In this document: positions 15,819 through 25,566 of the stretch, piece after piece
Position numbering within the stretch: the stretch's first letter is position 1
How the letters are laid out: each line of letters opens with the position of its first letter
Assembly: GCA_021733665.1 (NCBI GenBank)
Contig: JAHREI010000004.1
Location: forward strand, 62,001 to 126,000
Source: Bacillus subtilis
GTDB taxonomy: Bacteria; Pseudomonadota; Alphaproteobacteria; Rhizobiales; Rhizobiaceae
DNA: 64,000 nucleotides
Direction: 5' to 3'
Position numbers and translations under genes: made by a program
The notes under the pieces: model-generated
What the model saw: the letters and a program-made list of their open reading frames with translations, nothing else
Database searches by the model: none
What the model was told of the DNA's origin: nothing

Positions 15819-18706
15819 TAATTCCCCAACCGTTCCAGCAAAGCGGGCACATGCACCTGATCTGCTTTATAATTACCGGTCAGCACATACATAACCATAT
15901 TCACACCACCGCGCAGCGCATAGATACGCTGCATCGGATCATTCGGCACTGTCGGATAAAGCGGCTGCCAGTTTTCATCCATCGCCCATGCGCCTGTGAG
16001 ATCATTGGCGGTGATCAGGATCGGGCTGACACCATCGCCATTGCGCACCGGTCTGTCAGCGCTCTGATCAGCGGTATCTGTGGTTTCAACGGGTGCTTCA
16101 GCCCAGAGCGGACTGCCACGATAACGGCCGGGAAAATCGGGCATCAAGAAGAAGGTTTTGCTCAACACATGATTATCCGCGACCGGTGCCAGCGGTGGAA
16201 TATTCATCGCATCCAGCATTTCACGCAGGCGCTCAGTGGCAGGGCTGCTGCCGCTCAGACCACTCGTATTACCTGAGAGCTGGTCGCGGGTGTCGAAAAT
16301 AACTGTGCCGCCTTGCTGCATATAGGCATCGATGCGCTGCAGAGCTTTTTCACTCGGAAACGGCGCTTTCTCATCTACCGGCCAATAGATCATCGGGTAA
16401 AAAGCCAGCTCATCTTTTTCCGGATCAACACCAATTGGTGCGCCTGGTTCCAGTGAGGTTTTATCAGCAACAAACTGGTTGAGGCCGCTCAGACCGATGC
16501 GGCTCACATCATCTGTGGCTTTGTCACCGGTCAGCACATAGGCCAGATGGGTGACATCAAGCACATCAATCTTTGCCTGATCGTCGGGTTTACTGTCATC
16601 TTTTACTGCTGTTTCCTGCGCCTGTACCGGTTGGGCGGCGAAAGGTAAGGCAGCAAATGCCACTGACAAAACAAAAAGGATCAGCAGGGATTTGACTGTG
16701 CCGGAGGATTTTGCTGTGAAGCCGCGCAACCGCTGACCTGAAAACGTACCGCCAATCCACAACATCAGCAGACCATCAAGTGCCAGCAGCAGAGCAGCCA
16801 GTGCAAATAGCGGGCCTTGCAGATTGATGGTCTGGGCCCGTGTGGCCGGAACCATGCTGACATTGCCGGTCATATCCGGTTTGGACAGCGGGTTCAGACC
16901 TGTATCGCTGGTCATCAGGTTCAAAGCTTTATGCGCCTGCTCTGTGCCGTAAAGGCCTGGCGGATTGAGAATTGAGCTTGCTGAGGTTCTGCCTTTTTCA
17001 ATCACCAGCGGACGGGCGGCAACCGGCTGTCCTGTGAGATTTCCGGCAGCATCGAGCAGGCGATAGGCTGGCAGGGTGATTGTCTGATCGGTTGTACCCG
17101 CAGCGCTTTGTGCGCCGGAGATTTCCGTAATACGGCGCAGCAGATCGACGAAGCCACCGGAAAGCGGCAAGCTGGACCAGCCGATATCCGGCGCGATATG
17201 AAACAGCACCAAGCGACCTGCGCCACGGTTTTCACCGGTAATCAGGGGGGTACCATCGGTCAGATTCAGCCAGCTTTTCTGCATCAGATCCGGTGATGGC
17301 TCTGCCAGCACTTGCCGCAGCACGGTCACATCATCGGGGAGTTGGATATTGCGGAACGGGCTGTTTTCCGGTGCGGGAGCAATGGATTGCGGTGTTGACC
17401 ACGACAATGTACCGCCAAGATTACGTTGGCCGCTGCGCAATTGCACAGGCAGGAGCGGATCACGTTTATTATTCTGATCGCCGCTTTGCGCTGCGGCCAG
17501 ACGCGGCCCCGCAAAACGCAGCAATGTGCCGCCTTCATCAATCCACTTCGATAGTTTGGTGGTCGCACCTTCCGGCAGACGTCCGATATCAGACAAGATG
17601 ATGACGGATGGTTTCTTTTCCAGCAGACTATCAACAGACTGAGCCAGATCGCGGTCATTAACACTGATTAGGTCGGCAAAAGGTGCCATGGCGGACGAAA
17701 TATAATGCAGCGGCGACAGCAGTGAATGTGCCTTATCCGCATTGCCGGCATCGAGAAGACCGACACGGCGGCGGCGATTATTATCATCCAGCAACCATGT
17801 TGCAGCGGCGTGACGCATTTGGTCTGCACGCACCATGGCAATATCATTGCGCAGTTCAACCGGTATGGTCAGTTGCGCTGTTGCCTTGTCAGCATTTTCT
17901 GCAAATTCCGCTTGGGTCTGTGCTAATACGCGCCCCTGATTATCATAGGCGCTGATTTTGGCTCGCGCAGTTTTACGATCATCAGACGGACGTAACAGGC
18001 TGACGGTCAAAGCATCCTGCTGATTGGAAACGCCCTGAATGGCATAAAGCGGCTGGCTTTCAGGCATGATCAGTTGCACGGAAACCGCCTGAACCTTATC
18101 AAGCACAGCAAAAGCCTTTTTGTCCTGAGCGCTTTCCAGACCGTCATTCAGGTAAAAAATGCGGGCTTCCGGTGTGTTTTTCAGAGCAGTGCTCAGGCGC
18201 TCCGCTGTGGCAAGACGCTCAACGGGAACGGGGCGTGGTTCCAGTGCTTGCAGACGCTCCAGTGCCTGTGCAGCGGTAAACGGCCCGCTTGCAGTATTTT
18301 GCGGCTCAGCTGTGGCAGTTAAAAAGACCGGTGCGTCATTTTTCTCGGCATTGGCGATCAGCCATTGTGCCTGATTTTCAAACTCTGCCCAATACGGTGC
18401 CGAAGCCCAGCCATTATCAATCATAATGACAACCGGTTGTGCACCGGTGAAAGTGATAGGCTGTGGTTTCCAGACAGGGCCTGCAACTGCGAAAATGACG
18501 AGAGCTGCCAGCAGCAGGCGCAATGCCGTCAGCCACCACGGACTTTTGCTGGCTTCCTGATCGTGGCGGGCAATTTTTGCCAGAATAGCCAGCGGCGGAA
18601 ATGGTTCCTGAGCCGGTTTTGGCGGTGTTGCCCGCAACAGCCACCAGATAACGGGTAAAGTTGCCAGACCGGCAAGCAGCCAAGGGGCCGTGAAAATCAG
18701 CGGCAT
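15818..18706 (-). CDS. BatA N-terminal / DUF4159 fusion membrane protein
   Basis: A 962-residue membrane protein. The N-terminus is an aerotolerance-regulator (BatA) domain: a short helix, then WWLLRATPPKPAQEPFPPL, then a second helix near residues 58-76. A long periplasmic region with vWA/amidotransferase-like parts follows. Two further hydrophobic stretches occur around 630-700, the second looking like an internal signal sequence ending FAAQPVQAQ. The last roughly 230 residues are a DUF4159 domain (IDVLDVTHLAYVLTGD through GGVNMVMYVLTGNYKADQ). Start and stop abut or overlap the neighbouring genes. Molecular function unknown; the MoxR and DUF58 partners suggest chaperone-assisted assembly in the envelope. 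Confidence 0.82.
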   Translation of the reverse strand: MPLIFTAPWLLAGLATLPVIWWLLRATPPKPAQEPFPPLAILAKIARHDQEASKSPWWLTALRLLLAALVIFAVAGPVWKPQPITFTGAQPVVIMIDNGWASAPYWAEFENQAQWLIANAEKNDAPVFLTATAEPQNTASGPFTAAQALERLQALEPRPVPVERLATAERLSTALKNTPEARIFYLNDGLESAQDKKAFAVLDKVQAVSVQLIMPESQPLYAIQGVSNQQDALTVSLLRPSDDRKTARAKISAYDNQGRVLAQTQAEFAENADKATAQLTIPVELRNDIAMVRADQMRHAAATWLLDDNNRRRRVGLLDAGNADKAHSLLSPLHYISSAMAPFADLISVNDRDLAQSVDSLLEKKPSVIILSDIGRLPEGATTKLSKWIDEGGTLLRFAGPRLAAAQSGDQNNKRDPLLPVQLRSGQRNLGGTLSWSTPQSIAPAPENSPFRNIQLPDDVTVLRQVLAEPSPDLMQKSWLNLTDGTPLITGENRGAGRLVLFHIAPDIGWSSLPLSGGFVDLLRRITEISGAQSAAGTTDQTITLPAYRLLDAAGNLTGQPVAARPLVIEKGRTSASSILNPPGLYGTEQAHKALNLMTSDTGLNPLSKPDMTGNVSMVPATRAQTINLQGPLFALAALLLALDGLLMLWIGGTFSGQRLRGFTAKSSGTVKSLLILFVLSVAFAALPFAAQPVQAQETAVKDDSKPDDQAKIDVLDVTHLAYVLTGDKATDDVSRIGLSGLNQFVADKTSLEPGAPIGVDPEKDELAFYPMIYWPVDEKAPFPSEKALQRIDAYMQQGGTVIFDTRDQLSGNTSGLSGSSPATERLREMLDAMNIPPLAPVADNHVLSKTFFLMPDFPGRYRGSPLWAEAPVETTDTADQSADRPVRNGDGVSPILITANDLTGAWAMDENWQPLYPTVPNDPMQRIYALRGGVNMVMYVLTGNYKADQVHVPALLERLGN

Positions 18707-19621
18707 TTAAAACGCGCCTCCGGATAGGGTGTGAGACTGCGCCAAAAAACCATGCAATGTCGTGAGTGCCTGTGCGGCCGGTTTGTCGGTAGGGCTGGTG
18801 ATAAAGCTCCAGCCAAATTTTGTGCAGGTCTCGCGTAAAAATTCGCGCTGTGCCTGATAGAGCCTGCGATATTCTTCCGCATAGGTTTGCGCCTGACCGG
18901 CAATAAGAACCGCTCCGCTGACCGGATCACGAAATTCTGTGCGGCCTGCAAAAGGAAAATCAGCCTCGGCAGGATCGGCAACAGCGATGAGATGTGCGCG
19001 GATACCGCGCCTCGCAATCTGATCCAGCTTGGCACTCAAAATATCTGCCGGTTGCAGAAAGTCACTGATCAGCACCAATTCGTTAAAGCGCTGCAAAGAT
19101 TGTAGATCAGGTTCTGCGGAGACTGTCTTTTGTTGCAGCAATGCAGTTGCCAGCCGCTCAGCACCGTTACGGGCAAGCAATGGCGGCATAATTTCCGGAT
19201 AGGCAATGCGTTCACCGGAACGGCTGAATAATTCGGCAAGCGCCAGTGTCAGCACCAGCGCACGGTGTTGTTTGGAAACCGGGCTGAAACGGGACTGATA
19301 AAGCATGGACGGCGAAGGATCGCACCATAGCCAGATCGTATGCGCCGTTTCCCATTCGCGGTCACGCATATAGGTATGGTCATCACGGGCAGAGCGCCGC
19401 CAGTCAATACGCGAGAGCATATCGCCCTGCGCATAAGGGCGGAACTGCCAGAAATTATCGCCGGTACCGCGTTTGCGCCTGCCATGCCAGCCATTGATCA
19501 CAGAACCGGCAATGTGACGTGCCTGTGTGATCAGATCCGGCATTAGTGCCGCCTGCTGGCGGGAAGGGCTAAGCAGGTCAATGGCCTGTTCCGGACTGGT
19601 TATGGTACCGGTTGCAGCCAT
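18707..19621 (-). CDS. DUF58 domain protein
   Basis: A 304-residue cytoplasmic protein of the DUF58 family, usually encoded beside MoxR ATPases. The diagnostic motif is seen at about residues 65-85 (FRPYAQGDMLSRIDWRRSAR). A vWA-like fold follows (WLWCDPSPSMLYQS). Its start overlaps the MoxR stop codon (TAATG), and its own stop is immediately followed by the start of the BatA/DUF4159 gene, so the proteins are probably made in fixed ratio. Biochemical role unknown. Confidence 0.88.
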   Translation of the reverse strand: MAATGTITSPEQAIDLLSPSRQQAALMPDLITQARHIAGSVINGWHGRRKRGTGDNFWQFRPYAQGDMLSRIDWRRSARDDHTYMRDREWETAHTIWLWCDPSPSMLYQSRFSPVSKQHRALVLTLALAELFSRSGERIAYPEIMPPLLARNGAERLATALLQQKTVSAEPDLQSLQRFNELVLISDFLQPADILSAKLDQIARRGIRAHLIAVADPAEADFPFAGRTEFRDPVSGAVLIAGQAQTYAEEYRRLYQAQREFLRETCTKFGWSFITSPTDKPAAQALTTLHGFLAQSHTLSGGAF

Positions 19622-20625
19622 TAATCGAGAGCCTGTGTCAGTTTGGCAATCACATCACGCACGCTCACGCCATCGGCACGCGCGGCAAAATTCAGCGCCA
19701 TACGATGCTGGAGAACCGGCTCGGCCAGCGCTTTCACATCATCAACAGATGGCGCAAGGCGGCCTTCATAAAGCGCACGGGCGCGGGTGCAGAGCATCAA
19801 TGCCTGTCCGGCACGCGGGCCCGGCCCCCAGCTGATGTGGTTTTTCGCGTGAAGATTATCCGCATCAGGGCGGGCAGAGCGTACCAGTTTGAGGATCGCT
19901 TCGAGCACGGTTTCCGGCACCGGCATCTGACGGATCAGTTGCTGGATTTCCTGCAGGCGGGTGGCTTCAATTACTTTGACCGGACGTGCCTGTGCTGTGC
20001 CGGTGGTGTTGAGCAGCACGGCGCGTTCGGCATCAATATCAGGATAATCCAGATCTATCTGCATCAGAAAACGGTCAAGCTGTGCTTCCGGCAGCGGGTA
20101 GGTGCCTTCCTGTTCCAGCGGGTTTTGGGTTGCCAGTACATGGAACGGGTTTGGTAGGTCGTGGCGCTGACCGGCGACGCTGACGTGATATTCCTGCATT
20201 GCCTGCAACAAAGCCGACTGGGTGCGCGGCGAAGCGCGGTTGATTTCGTCGGCCATCAGCAGCTGGGCAAAAACCGGCCCTTTAATATAGCGGAAGGAAC
20301 GGCGGCCATCGCTGTCCTGATCCATCACTTCCGAACCGATAATATCGGACGGCATCAGATCCGGTGTAAACTGGATGCGCTTTTCATCAAGGCCGAGAAC
20401 AGTGCCAAGCGTTTCCACCAAGCGTGTTTTTGCCAGACCCGGCACACCGACCAATAAGGCATGACCACCGGCAAGCAATGCGACCAGCGTATTCTCAACG
20501 GCCTGTTGCTGGCCATAGATGATCTGCCCGATTTGTTCACGTATCCGGTTGATATCACTGACAGCCTGATCGGCAGCCTGTATTACGGCCTCAGGATCAA
20601 TGTTCGGCGCAGTGGTAAAATTCAT
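19621..20625 (-). CDS. MoxR family AAA+ ATPase
   Basis: A 334-residue AAA+ ATPase of the MoxR group, thought to act as a chaperone for vWA-domain proteins. Walker A GVPGLAKT is at residues 60-67 and Walker B LLMADEIN at about 122-129. The sensor region NPLEQEGTYPLPEAQLDRF is conserved. It is the first gene of the four-gene minus-strand operon; the DUF58 gene overlaps its end by one base. A 152-base divergent promoter region separates it from the DUF1285 gene. Confidence 0.92.
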   Translation of the reverse strand: MNFTTAPNIDPEAVIQAADQAVSDINRIREQIGQIIYGQQQAVENTLVALLAGGHALLVGVPGLAKTRLVETLGTVLGLDEKRIQFTPDLMPSDIIGSEVMDQDSDGRRSFRYIKGPVFAQLLMADEINRASPRTQSALLQAMQEYHVSVAGQRHDLPNPFHVLATQNPLEQEGTYPLPEAQLDRFLMQIDLDYPDIDAERAVLLNTTGTAQARPVKVIEATRLQEIQQLIRQMPVPETVLEAILKLVRSARPDADNLHAKNHISWGPGPRAGQALMLCTRARALYEGRLAPSVDDVKALAEPVLQHRMALNFAARADGVSVRDVIAKLTQALD

Positions 20626-20777
20626 AATGTCCTCTTAATTCCTGAACAGATGCTTTATCCGGATTACTTGAATCATCGGGCAAGACTATGTCATGCTGAC
20701 GAAAGCGTAAATGGTATCGGTCTGTTTAATCGCACATGCATCCGGCGATTAGGCACAGCTCTTAACAGGAAACTGAA

Positions 20778-21431
20778 ATGAACAGCGGCAATATGACGGA
20801 AACAAACAAGAATGCCGGTGTTGCAGCTAAAGGGGATGTGGCTGATTCAGGTGGTCTGGATGCGCTGATGCGCCGTGCTGCCAGCCAGCTCGGAGAGGGC
20901 AAAGAGAATAAGGGGCTGCCGCCGGTGGAACGCTGGGAACCGGATTTTTGTGGTGAGCTGGATATGGAAATCAAGGCCGACGGCACGTGGTTCTATATGG
21001 GGACACCGATTGGCCGTCCGGCGCTGGTACGTTTGTTTTCTACGGTGCTGCGCAAAGATGCAGATGGCAAAACCTATCTGGTGACACCGGTTGAGAAGAT
21101 CGCCATTCGGGTGGAGGATGCGCATTTCAATGCCGTGGAGATGCATGTTTCAGGTGAGGGGGACACACAGGCTCTGACTTTCCGTACCAATGTCGGCGAT
21201 GTTGTGAAGGTCGATGCAGAGCATCCGCTGCGTTTTGTGATTGATGATGAAACCGGTGGATTGAAACCCTATATATTGGTCAGAGGACGTCTTGAGGCGC
21301 TGGTCAGCCGTGCTGTGATGTATGATCTGGTAGCTCTTGGTGAAGAGCTGCTGATCGACGGGAAGCTGATGTTTGCCTTGCGCTCAAGCGGTCAGGTATT
21401 TCCGGTAATGGCAGCTGAAAACTTACAGTGA
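20778..21431 (+). CDS. DUF1285 family protein
   Basis: A 217-residue protein recognised as DUF1285 by the block WEPDFCGELDMEIKADGTWFY and the following GTPIGRPALVRLFSTVLRK. AGGA at 20767-20770, seven bases before the ATG at 20778, supports this start. No signal peptide is apparent. Four bases separate it from the NUDIX gene, so it is the first gene of a plus-strand operon (DUF1285, NUDIX, cca) divergent from the MoxR cluster, a conserved arrangement in rhizobia and Brucella. Function unknown. Confidence 0.88.
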   Translation: MNSGNMTETNKNAGVAAKGDVADSGGLDALMRRAASQLGEGKENKGLPPVERWEPDFCGELDMEIKADGTWFYMGTPIGRPALVRLFSTVLRKDADGKTYLVTPVEKIAIRVEDAHFNAVEMHVSGEGDTQALTFRTNVGDVVKVDAEHPLRFVIDDETGGLKPYILVRGRLEALVSRAVMYDLVALGEELLIDGKLMFALRSSGQVFPVMAAENLQ

Positions 21432-21435
21432 TAAC

Positions 21436-22122
21436 ATGACAGATTTTACAGCAGATACGGGGTTTACGGCGCAGGATTTGATGCGCAGAGTTGAACAAAA
21501 ACAAAGCGCTATGGCGGTTGCCGATGAATTTGATTCAAGCGGCCTGCCCGTGGGTGGTGATCACGCACTCAATCCGCAATGGACTGCTTCTCATGTTATG
21601 GCAGGTGCTGATCCGCGTCTGAAGATCAAGCTCAAACCGGCAGCCGTGTTGATCCCTGTGGTGGATCGCGGTGATCATGCCAGCGTGTTGCTGACCACGC
21701 GTAATGCGCAGATGCGCAGCCATTCAGGGCAGGTGGCTTTTCCCGGCGGCAAGATTGATGCAGAGGATTTAAGCCCGGAACATGCGGCACTACGTGAAGC
21801 TAATGAGGAAATCGGGCTGGATGTGAGGCAGGCTCAGACACTGGGGCGTCTGCCGCAATATATGACTGGCAGCGGCTATACGATTACACCGGTCTTGGCC
21901 GTAGTAAAGACACCGTTTGAACTGCGCGCCAATCCGGATGAAGTGGCGGATATTTTTGAAGTACCACTGCACTTCCTGATGGACCCTCAGCAGCATCAGC
22001 GCGAGAGCCGCATCTTTGCAGGGCATGAACGGTTTTTCTATGCCATTCATTATCAGAATCGGAATATCTGGGGCGCAACAGCGGGGATTATCCGCAGCCT
22101 CTATGAAAGGCTTTATGCGTGA
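21436..22122 (+). CDS. NUDIX hydrolase, CoA pyrophosphatase type
   Basis: A 228-residue NUDIX enzyme that probably cleaves CoA or related pyrophosphates. The NUDIX box is present: GGKIDAEDLSPEHAALREA followed by NEEIGL, with the REXXEE core. The upstream LLTTRNAQMRSHSGQVAFPGG segment is typical of the NUDT7/NudL subgroup. It lies four bases after the DUF1285 gene and its stop codon overlaps the GTG start of cca. Other NUDIX substrates cannot be ruled out from sequence alone. Confidence 0.88.
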   Translation: MTDFTADTGFTAQDLMRRVEQKQSAMAVADEFDSSGLPVGGDHALNPQWTASHVMAGADPRLKIKLKPAAVLIPVVDRGDHASVLLTTRNAQMRSHSGQVAFPGGKIDAEDLSPEHAALREANEEIGLDVRQAQTLGRLPQYMTGSGYTITPVLAVVKTPFELRANPDEVADIFEVPLHFLMDPQQHQRESRIFAGHERFFYAIHYQNRNIWGATAGIIRSLYERLYA

Positions 22123-23384
22123 GTGAGAAGACAATGACAGTGCTGAATATTGCGGATCGTGCGGACTGGCTGAATGTGCCGTCTTTGCAGCAATTGCTGG
22201 CAGCGCTTTCAGAAGATGGTGAAGAGGCACGTGTTGTTGGCGGTGCTGTGCGCAATACATTGCTGGACGAGCCGGTGGGCGATATTGATATTGCCTCCAC
22301 AACGCTGCCACAAGAGACCAAGGCGCGTGCTGAGAAATGCGGCTTTAAAGTTGTCCCGACCGGCATTGATCATGGCACTGTAACGGTTGTTGCGCATGGT
22401 GTGCCCTATGAGGTGACTACGCTGCGCGGCGATGTGGAAACGCACGGTCGCCAAGCGACAGTTGCTTTTGGCCGTGACTGGCAGGTTGATGCCGAGCGGC
22501 GGGACTTTACCGTTAATGCGCTTTATGTGCGTGCCAATGGCGATGTGGTGGATCATGTCGGCGGGCTGGCCGATATTGAAGCCAGAGTTCTGCGTTTTAT
22601 CGGCGATGCCGAGACACGGATTACGGAAGATTATCTGCGTATTCTGCGCTTCTTCCGTTTCTTCGCATGGTATGGCAAAGGGCGGCCGGATGCGGCGGGT
22701 CTGAAGGCTAGTGCCAAACTGAAAAGCCATTTACAGTCATTATCTGCCGAGCGGGTGTGGTCGGAGCTGAAAAAACTGCTCTCTGCCCCTGATCCGTCAC
22801 GCGTACTACTATGGATGCGCCAGTCCGGTGTGCTTAGCCAAATACTGCCGGAAAGTGAGAAATGGGGCATTGATGGCATTCATGCGCTGGTGCGCAGTGA
22901 GCGCGATCTGGACTGGAAGCCGGATGCTTTGTTGCGTTTGCAGACAATTGTGCCGCCGGATGCCGCGCGAATGACAGAGCTTGGCAAACGATTGCGCCTC
23001 TCCAATGCCGATAAAGCACGGTTGGAAGCCTGGGCGCTGGCTGATCTGCCAAAGCCTGAATTGTCCGATACCGGTCTGATCAAGCTTATCTATGGCGGGT
23101 CGCGGCAGGCCTTTATTGACCGGATTAAACTGGCACTGGTCTTTGCGCGTGCAGAAGCGGAAAATGATAATCAGGCTATGATACGGGCAGGACAGTATAG
23201 TCGTTTGCTGGAGGTTGCGGAAACCGCAGATGTGCCGGTGTTTCCGCTGAGCGGTGCCGATCTGATGAAGCTGGGTTTTGAAAAAGGCCCCGAGCTTGGC
23301 AAAAGGCTCAAAGCACTGGAGACAGCATGGCTGGCTTCCGGATTTGAGCTCACAAAAGAAAATCTGTTAGCAACTTTATCCTGA
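22119..23384 (+). CDS. cca: CCA-adding tRNA nucleotidyltransferase
   Basis: A 421-residue class II nucleotidyltransferase that builds or repairs the 3' CCA end of tRNA. The head domain contains VVGGAVRNTLL and the metal-binding DIDIA pair; the neck has RDFTVNALYV and TRITEDYLRILRFFRF. The ORF begins with a GTG at 22119 that overlaps the NUDIX stop (GTGA), with AAAGG eight bases before it; an ATG at 22134 is an alternative. In some bacteria this enzyme adds only part of CCA, but nothing here separates the subtypes. A terminator closes the operon. Confidence 0.92.
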   Translation: MSEKTMTVLNIADRADWLNVPSLQQLLAALSEDGEEARVVGGAVRNTLLDEPVGDIDIASTTLPQETKARAEKCGFKVVPTGIDHGTVTVVAHGVPYEVTTLRGDVETHGRQATVAFGRDWQVDAERRDFTVNALYVRANGDVVDHVGGLADIEARVLRFIGDAETRITEDYLRILRFFRFFAWYGKGRPDAAGLKASAKLKSHLQSLSAERVWSELKKLLSAPDPSRVLLWMRQSGVLSQILPESEKWGIDGIHALVRSERDLDWKPDALLRLQTIVPPDAARMTELGKRLRLSNADKARLEAWALADLPKPELSDTGLIKLIYGGSRQAFIDRIKLALVFARAEAENDNQAMIRAGQYSRLLEVAETADVPVFPLSGADLMKLGFEKGPELGKRLKALETAWLASGFELTKENLLATLS

Positions 23385-23389
23385 CATAT

Positions 23390-23415
23390 CGGGGCGGAAA
23401 TTCCGCCCCGTTTTT
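23390..23415 (+). terminator. Terminator of the DUF1285-NUDIX-cca operon
   Basis: The stem GGGGCGG / CCGCCCC is followed by GTTTTTGTTTTT. Confidence 0.92.
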
Positions 23416-23473
23416 GTTTTTATCTGCCGGTACAGGTGATTAATATTTTTTCAGTATTCCGGAGTTGTGTATT

Positions 23474-24283
23474 ATGGATAAAAAATTGCGATCAGCAGTA
23501 TTATTGGCTTTCGGTTTGACAGGTGGGATCAGCTTTCAGGCGCAAGCCGCTGAAAAGAGTGTCGTAGCTGAGTGCGCAGTGGTCATGGATGCCACAACGC
23601 AGAAAATCCTTTCCCGCAAAGGTGTCTGTGATAAGCGTTTTACGCCGGCATCGACATTTAAAGTGCCGCTCGCTGTGATCGGTTATGACAAAAATATCCT
23701 TCATTCGGAACATAACCCGGTATGGCAGTGGAAGCCAGAAATGGAAGCACCGGAGCGTGACAGAATTGCTGTTGATCCGGCACGATGGCTGGAGCAATCG
23801 GTTGTCTGGTATTCGCGTGAGATTACACGGCAATTGGGACAGAAGCAGTTTTCTGAAGCTGTTACAGCACTTGATTACGGCAATATGGATGTTTCGGGCA
23901 GAGCCGGAAAACAGGACGGGCTGACAGATTCATGGATCGGCTCTTCACTGGAGATTTCACCGGACGAGCAGGTACAATTTCTGAATAAGCTTGTGCATGA
24001 GACTCTGCCGGTATCCAAGCAAGCACAACAGAAAGCCAAAGCTGCAATGACAGTTTTTGCATCGGAAAAAGGCTGGAAGGTTACGGGCAAAACCGGTGCC
24101 GCGAGGCTGCGTGATGCAAAAGGCAAATTTGCAGGTGAGCAGCGCATAGGCTGGTTTGTCGGCTGGGCGGAAAAAGATGGCCGTCAGTTGGTTTTTGCGA
24201 ATATGCAGGTCTTTGACAAACCGGTAAAAGTAAGCCCCGGTATGCTGATCAGGGCACAATTCCTGAAAAATTTTGATCAGTAA
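23474..24283 (+). CDS. Class D (OXA-type) beta-lactamase
   Basis: A secreted serine beta-lactamase of 269 residues. The start is the ATG at 23474, with GGAG nine bases upstream. A signal peptide ends at about residue 26 (FQAQAAE). All class D motifs are visible: the active-site S60-T-F-K63, S109-V-V, Y135-G-N and K206-T-G, plus the WFVGW block at 227-231 near the C-terminus. The lysine of STFK is the one that is carboxylated in this family. It stands alone between cca and hemF, with no regulator or mobile element nearby, so it is probably an intrinsic chromosomal gene. Substrate range cannot be predicted. Confidence 0.93.
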   Translation: MDKKLRSAVLLAFGLTGGISFQAQAAEKSVVAECAVVMDATTQKILSRKGVCDKRFTPASTFKVPLAVIGYDKNILHSEHNPVWQWKPEMEAPERDRIAVDPARWLEQSVVWYSREITRQLGQKQFSEAVTALDYGNMDVSGRAGKQDGLTDSWIGSSLEISPDEQVQFLNKLVHETLPVSKQAQQKAKAAMTVFASEKGWKVTGKTGAARLRDAKGKFAGEQRIGWFVGWAEKDGRQLVFANMQVFDKPVKVSPGMLIRAQFLKNFDQ

Positions 24284-24287
24284 ATGT

Positions 24288-24309
24288 ACGGGGGCTAATG
24301 CCCCCGTTC
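24288..24309. terminator. Terminator hairpin between the beta-lactamase gene and hemF
   Basis: An 8-base perfect stem (ACGGGGGC / GCCCCCGT) with a TAAT loop lies between the two converging genes. The T tract is weak. Confidence 0.7.
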
Positions 24310-24320
24310 TGATATTTATA

Positions 24321-25235
24321 TTAAGGCCATTTGACCACAGGCGGCATGGAGGACAGGATCGAGGCGATATTGCCGCCGGTCTTGAGACCAAAGATCGTGC
24401 CGCGGTCATGCAGCAGATTGAATTCTACATAACGGCCACGGCGGATCAACTGTTCTTCACGATCTTCCTCTGTCCATGGCTGGTTGAAATTCTGGCGCAC
24501 AATATGCGGATAGACCACAGCAAAGCAGCGGCCGACATCGCGGGTGAATGCAAAGTCAGCATCCCAGCCGCCCTGTTCGTCGGCTGAATGCAGCCAGTCA
24601 TAGAAAATGCCGCCGATACCGCGTGGTTCCTGACGGTGCGGCAGATAGAAATATTCATCGCACCATTGTTTCATGCGGTCATAATCGGCAATGCCTGCAT
24701 GTTTGTTGCAGACGAAATTCAGTGCTTTATGGAAGGCCTGACTGTCGGCATCTTCCTGTGTCCGGCGACGATCCAGCACCGGTGTCAAATCTGCACCGCC
24801 ACCGAACCACTGGCGGGTTGTGACAACCATACGTGTGTTCATATGCACTGCCGGTACATTCGGATTTTGCGGATGTGCAATCAGCGAAATTCCGCTTGCC
24901 CAATAACGCGGGTCTTCATCAGCACCTGGAATTTGTGCGCGGAACTCGGGTGAAAACTCACCATAGACTGTGGAGACATGCACGCCGACTTTTTCAAAAA
25001 CACGGCCATGCATCATCGACATAACACCGCCGCCACCACGGCCTTCATCTTTTGCCCAAGGCGTGCGGACAAAGCGCCCAGCTTCGCGATCGCTCAGCGG
25101 CCCCGTGACTTCGTCTTCAAGTGTTTCAAACAAGGAGCAAATACGGTCACGCAGTTCTTCGAACCAGTTTTGCGCCAGTTGTTTTTTCTCATCGATATTA
25201 TCTGGAAGATGAGCTGGAAGATCCGGACGTTGCAT
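24321..25235 (-). CDS. hemF: Oxygen-dependent coproporphyrinogen III oxidase
   Basis: A 304-residue cytoplasmic enzyme that converts coproporphyrinogen III to protoporphyrinogen IX with O2 in haem synthesis. Family blocks are present in order: [56 protein letters not shown] and [19 protein letters not shown] short perfect hairpin (GCTGCGG / CCGCAGC, 25260-25279) lies in the leader. It is monocistronic, facing the beta-lactamase gene. Confidence 0.95.
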   Translation of the reverse strand: MQRPDLPAHLPDNIDEKKQLAQNWFEELRDRICSLFETLEDEVTGPLSDREAGRFVRTPWAKDEGRGGGGVMSMMHGRVFEKVGVHVSTVYGEFSPEFRAQIPGADEDPRYWASGISLIAHPQNPNVPAVHMNTRMVVTTRQWFGGGADLTPVLDRRRTQEDADSQAFHKALNFVCNKHAGIADYDRMKQWCDEYFYLPHRQEPRGIGGIFYDWLHSADEQGGWDADFAFTRDVGRCFAVVYPHIVRQNFNQPWTEEDREEQLIRRGRYVEFNLLHDRGTIFGLKTGGNIASILSSMPPVVKWP

Positions 25236-25566
25236 GCTTGGTTCCTTGTTATCTTTTGGGCTGCGGATGAAACCGCAGCGCCAGCATATCAGCAGCTGTC
25301 AACAGGTTATATAGTCTTCATAAACCGGATTATGTTTATGAAAGCTTTCTGTTTTTTGGAAAAATACAGATTCCGTTCACACTTTATAGCGATAAGATAC
25401 ACGGAAATGACTCGTTTCTAGCGAGATTCTGCGGTAAATTACAATACAGGGTTGTATGGATGATGCAGCTGCGGATTGTAACCCTTTGTAATGACTAATT
25501 TATGCCGAGCTTAATATGTCCGCTTTGTCTTTTGACCCTTCGATGGTGCTGTAAAGGAGATCGCTT
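25236..25566. other. Intergenic region upstream of hemF
   Basis: About 330 bases between divergent genes. It contains the short perfect hairpin at 25260-25279 in the hemF leader and AT-rich sequence around 25310-25400 that probably holds promoters. No FNR-type box was seen here. Confidence 0.45.
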
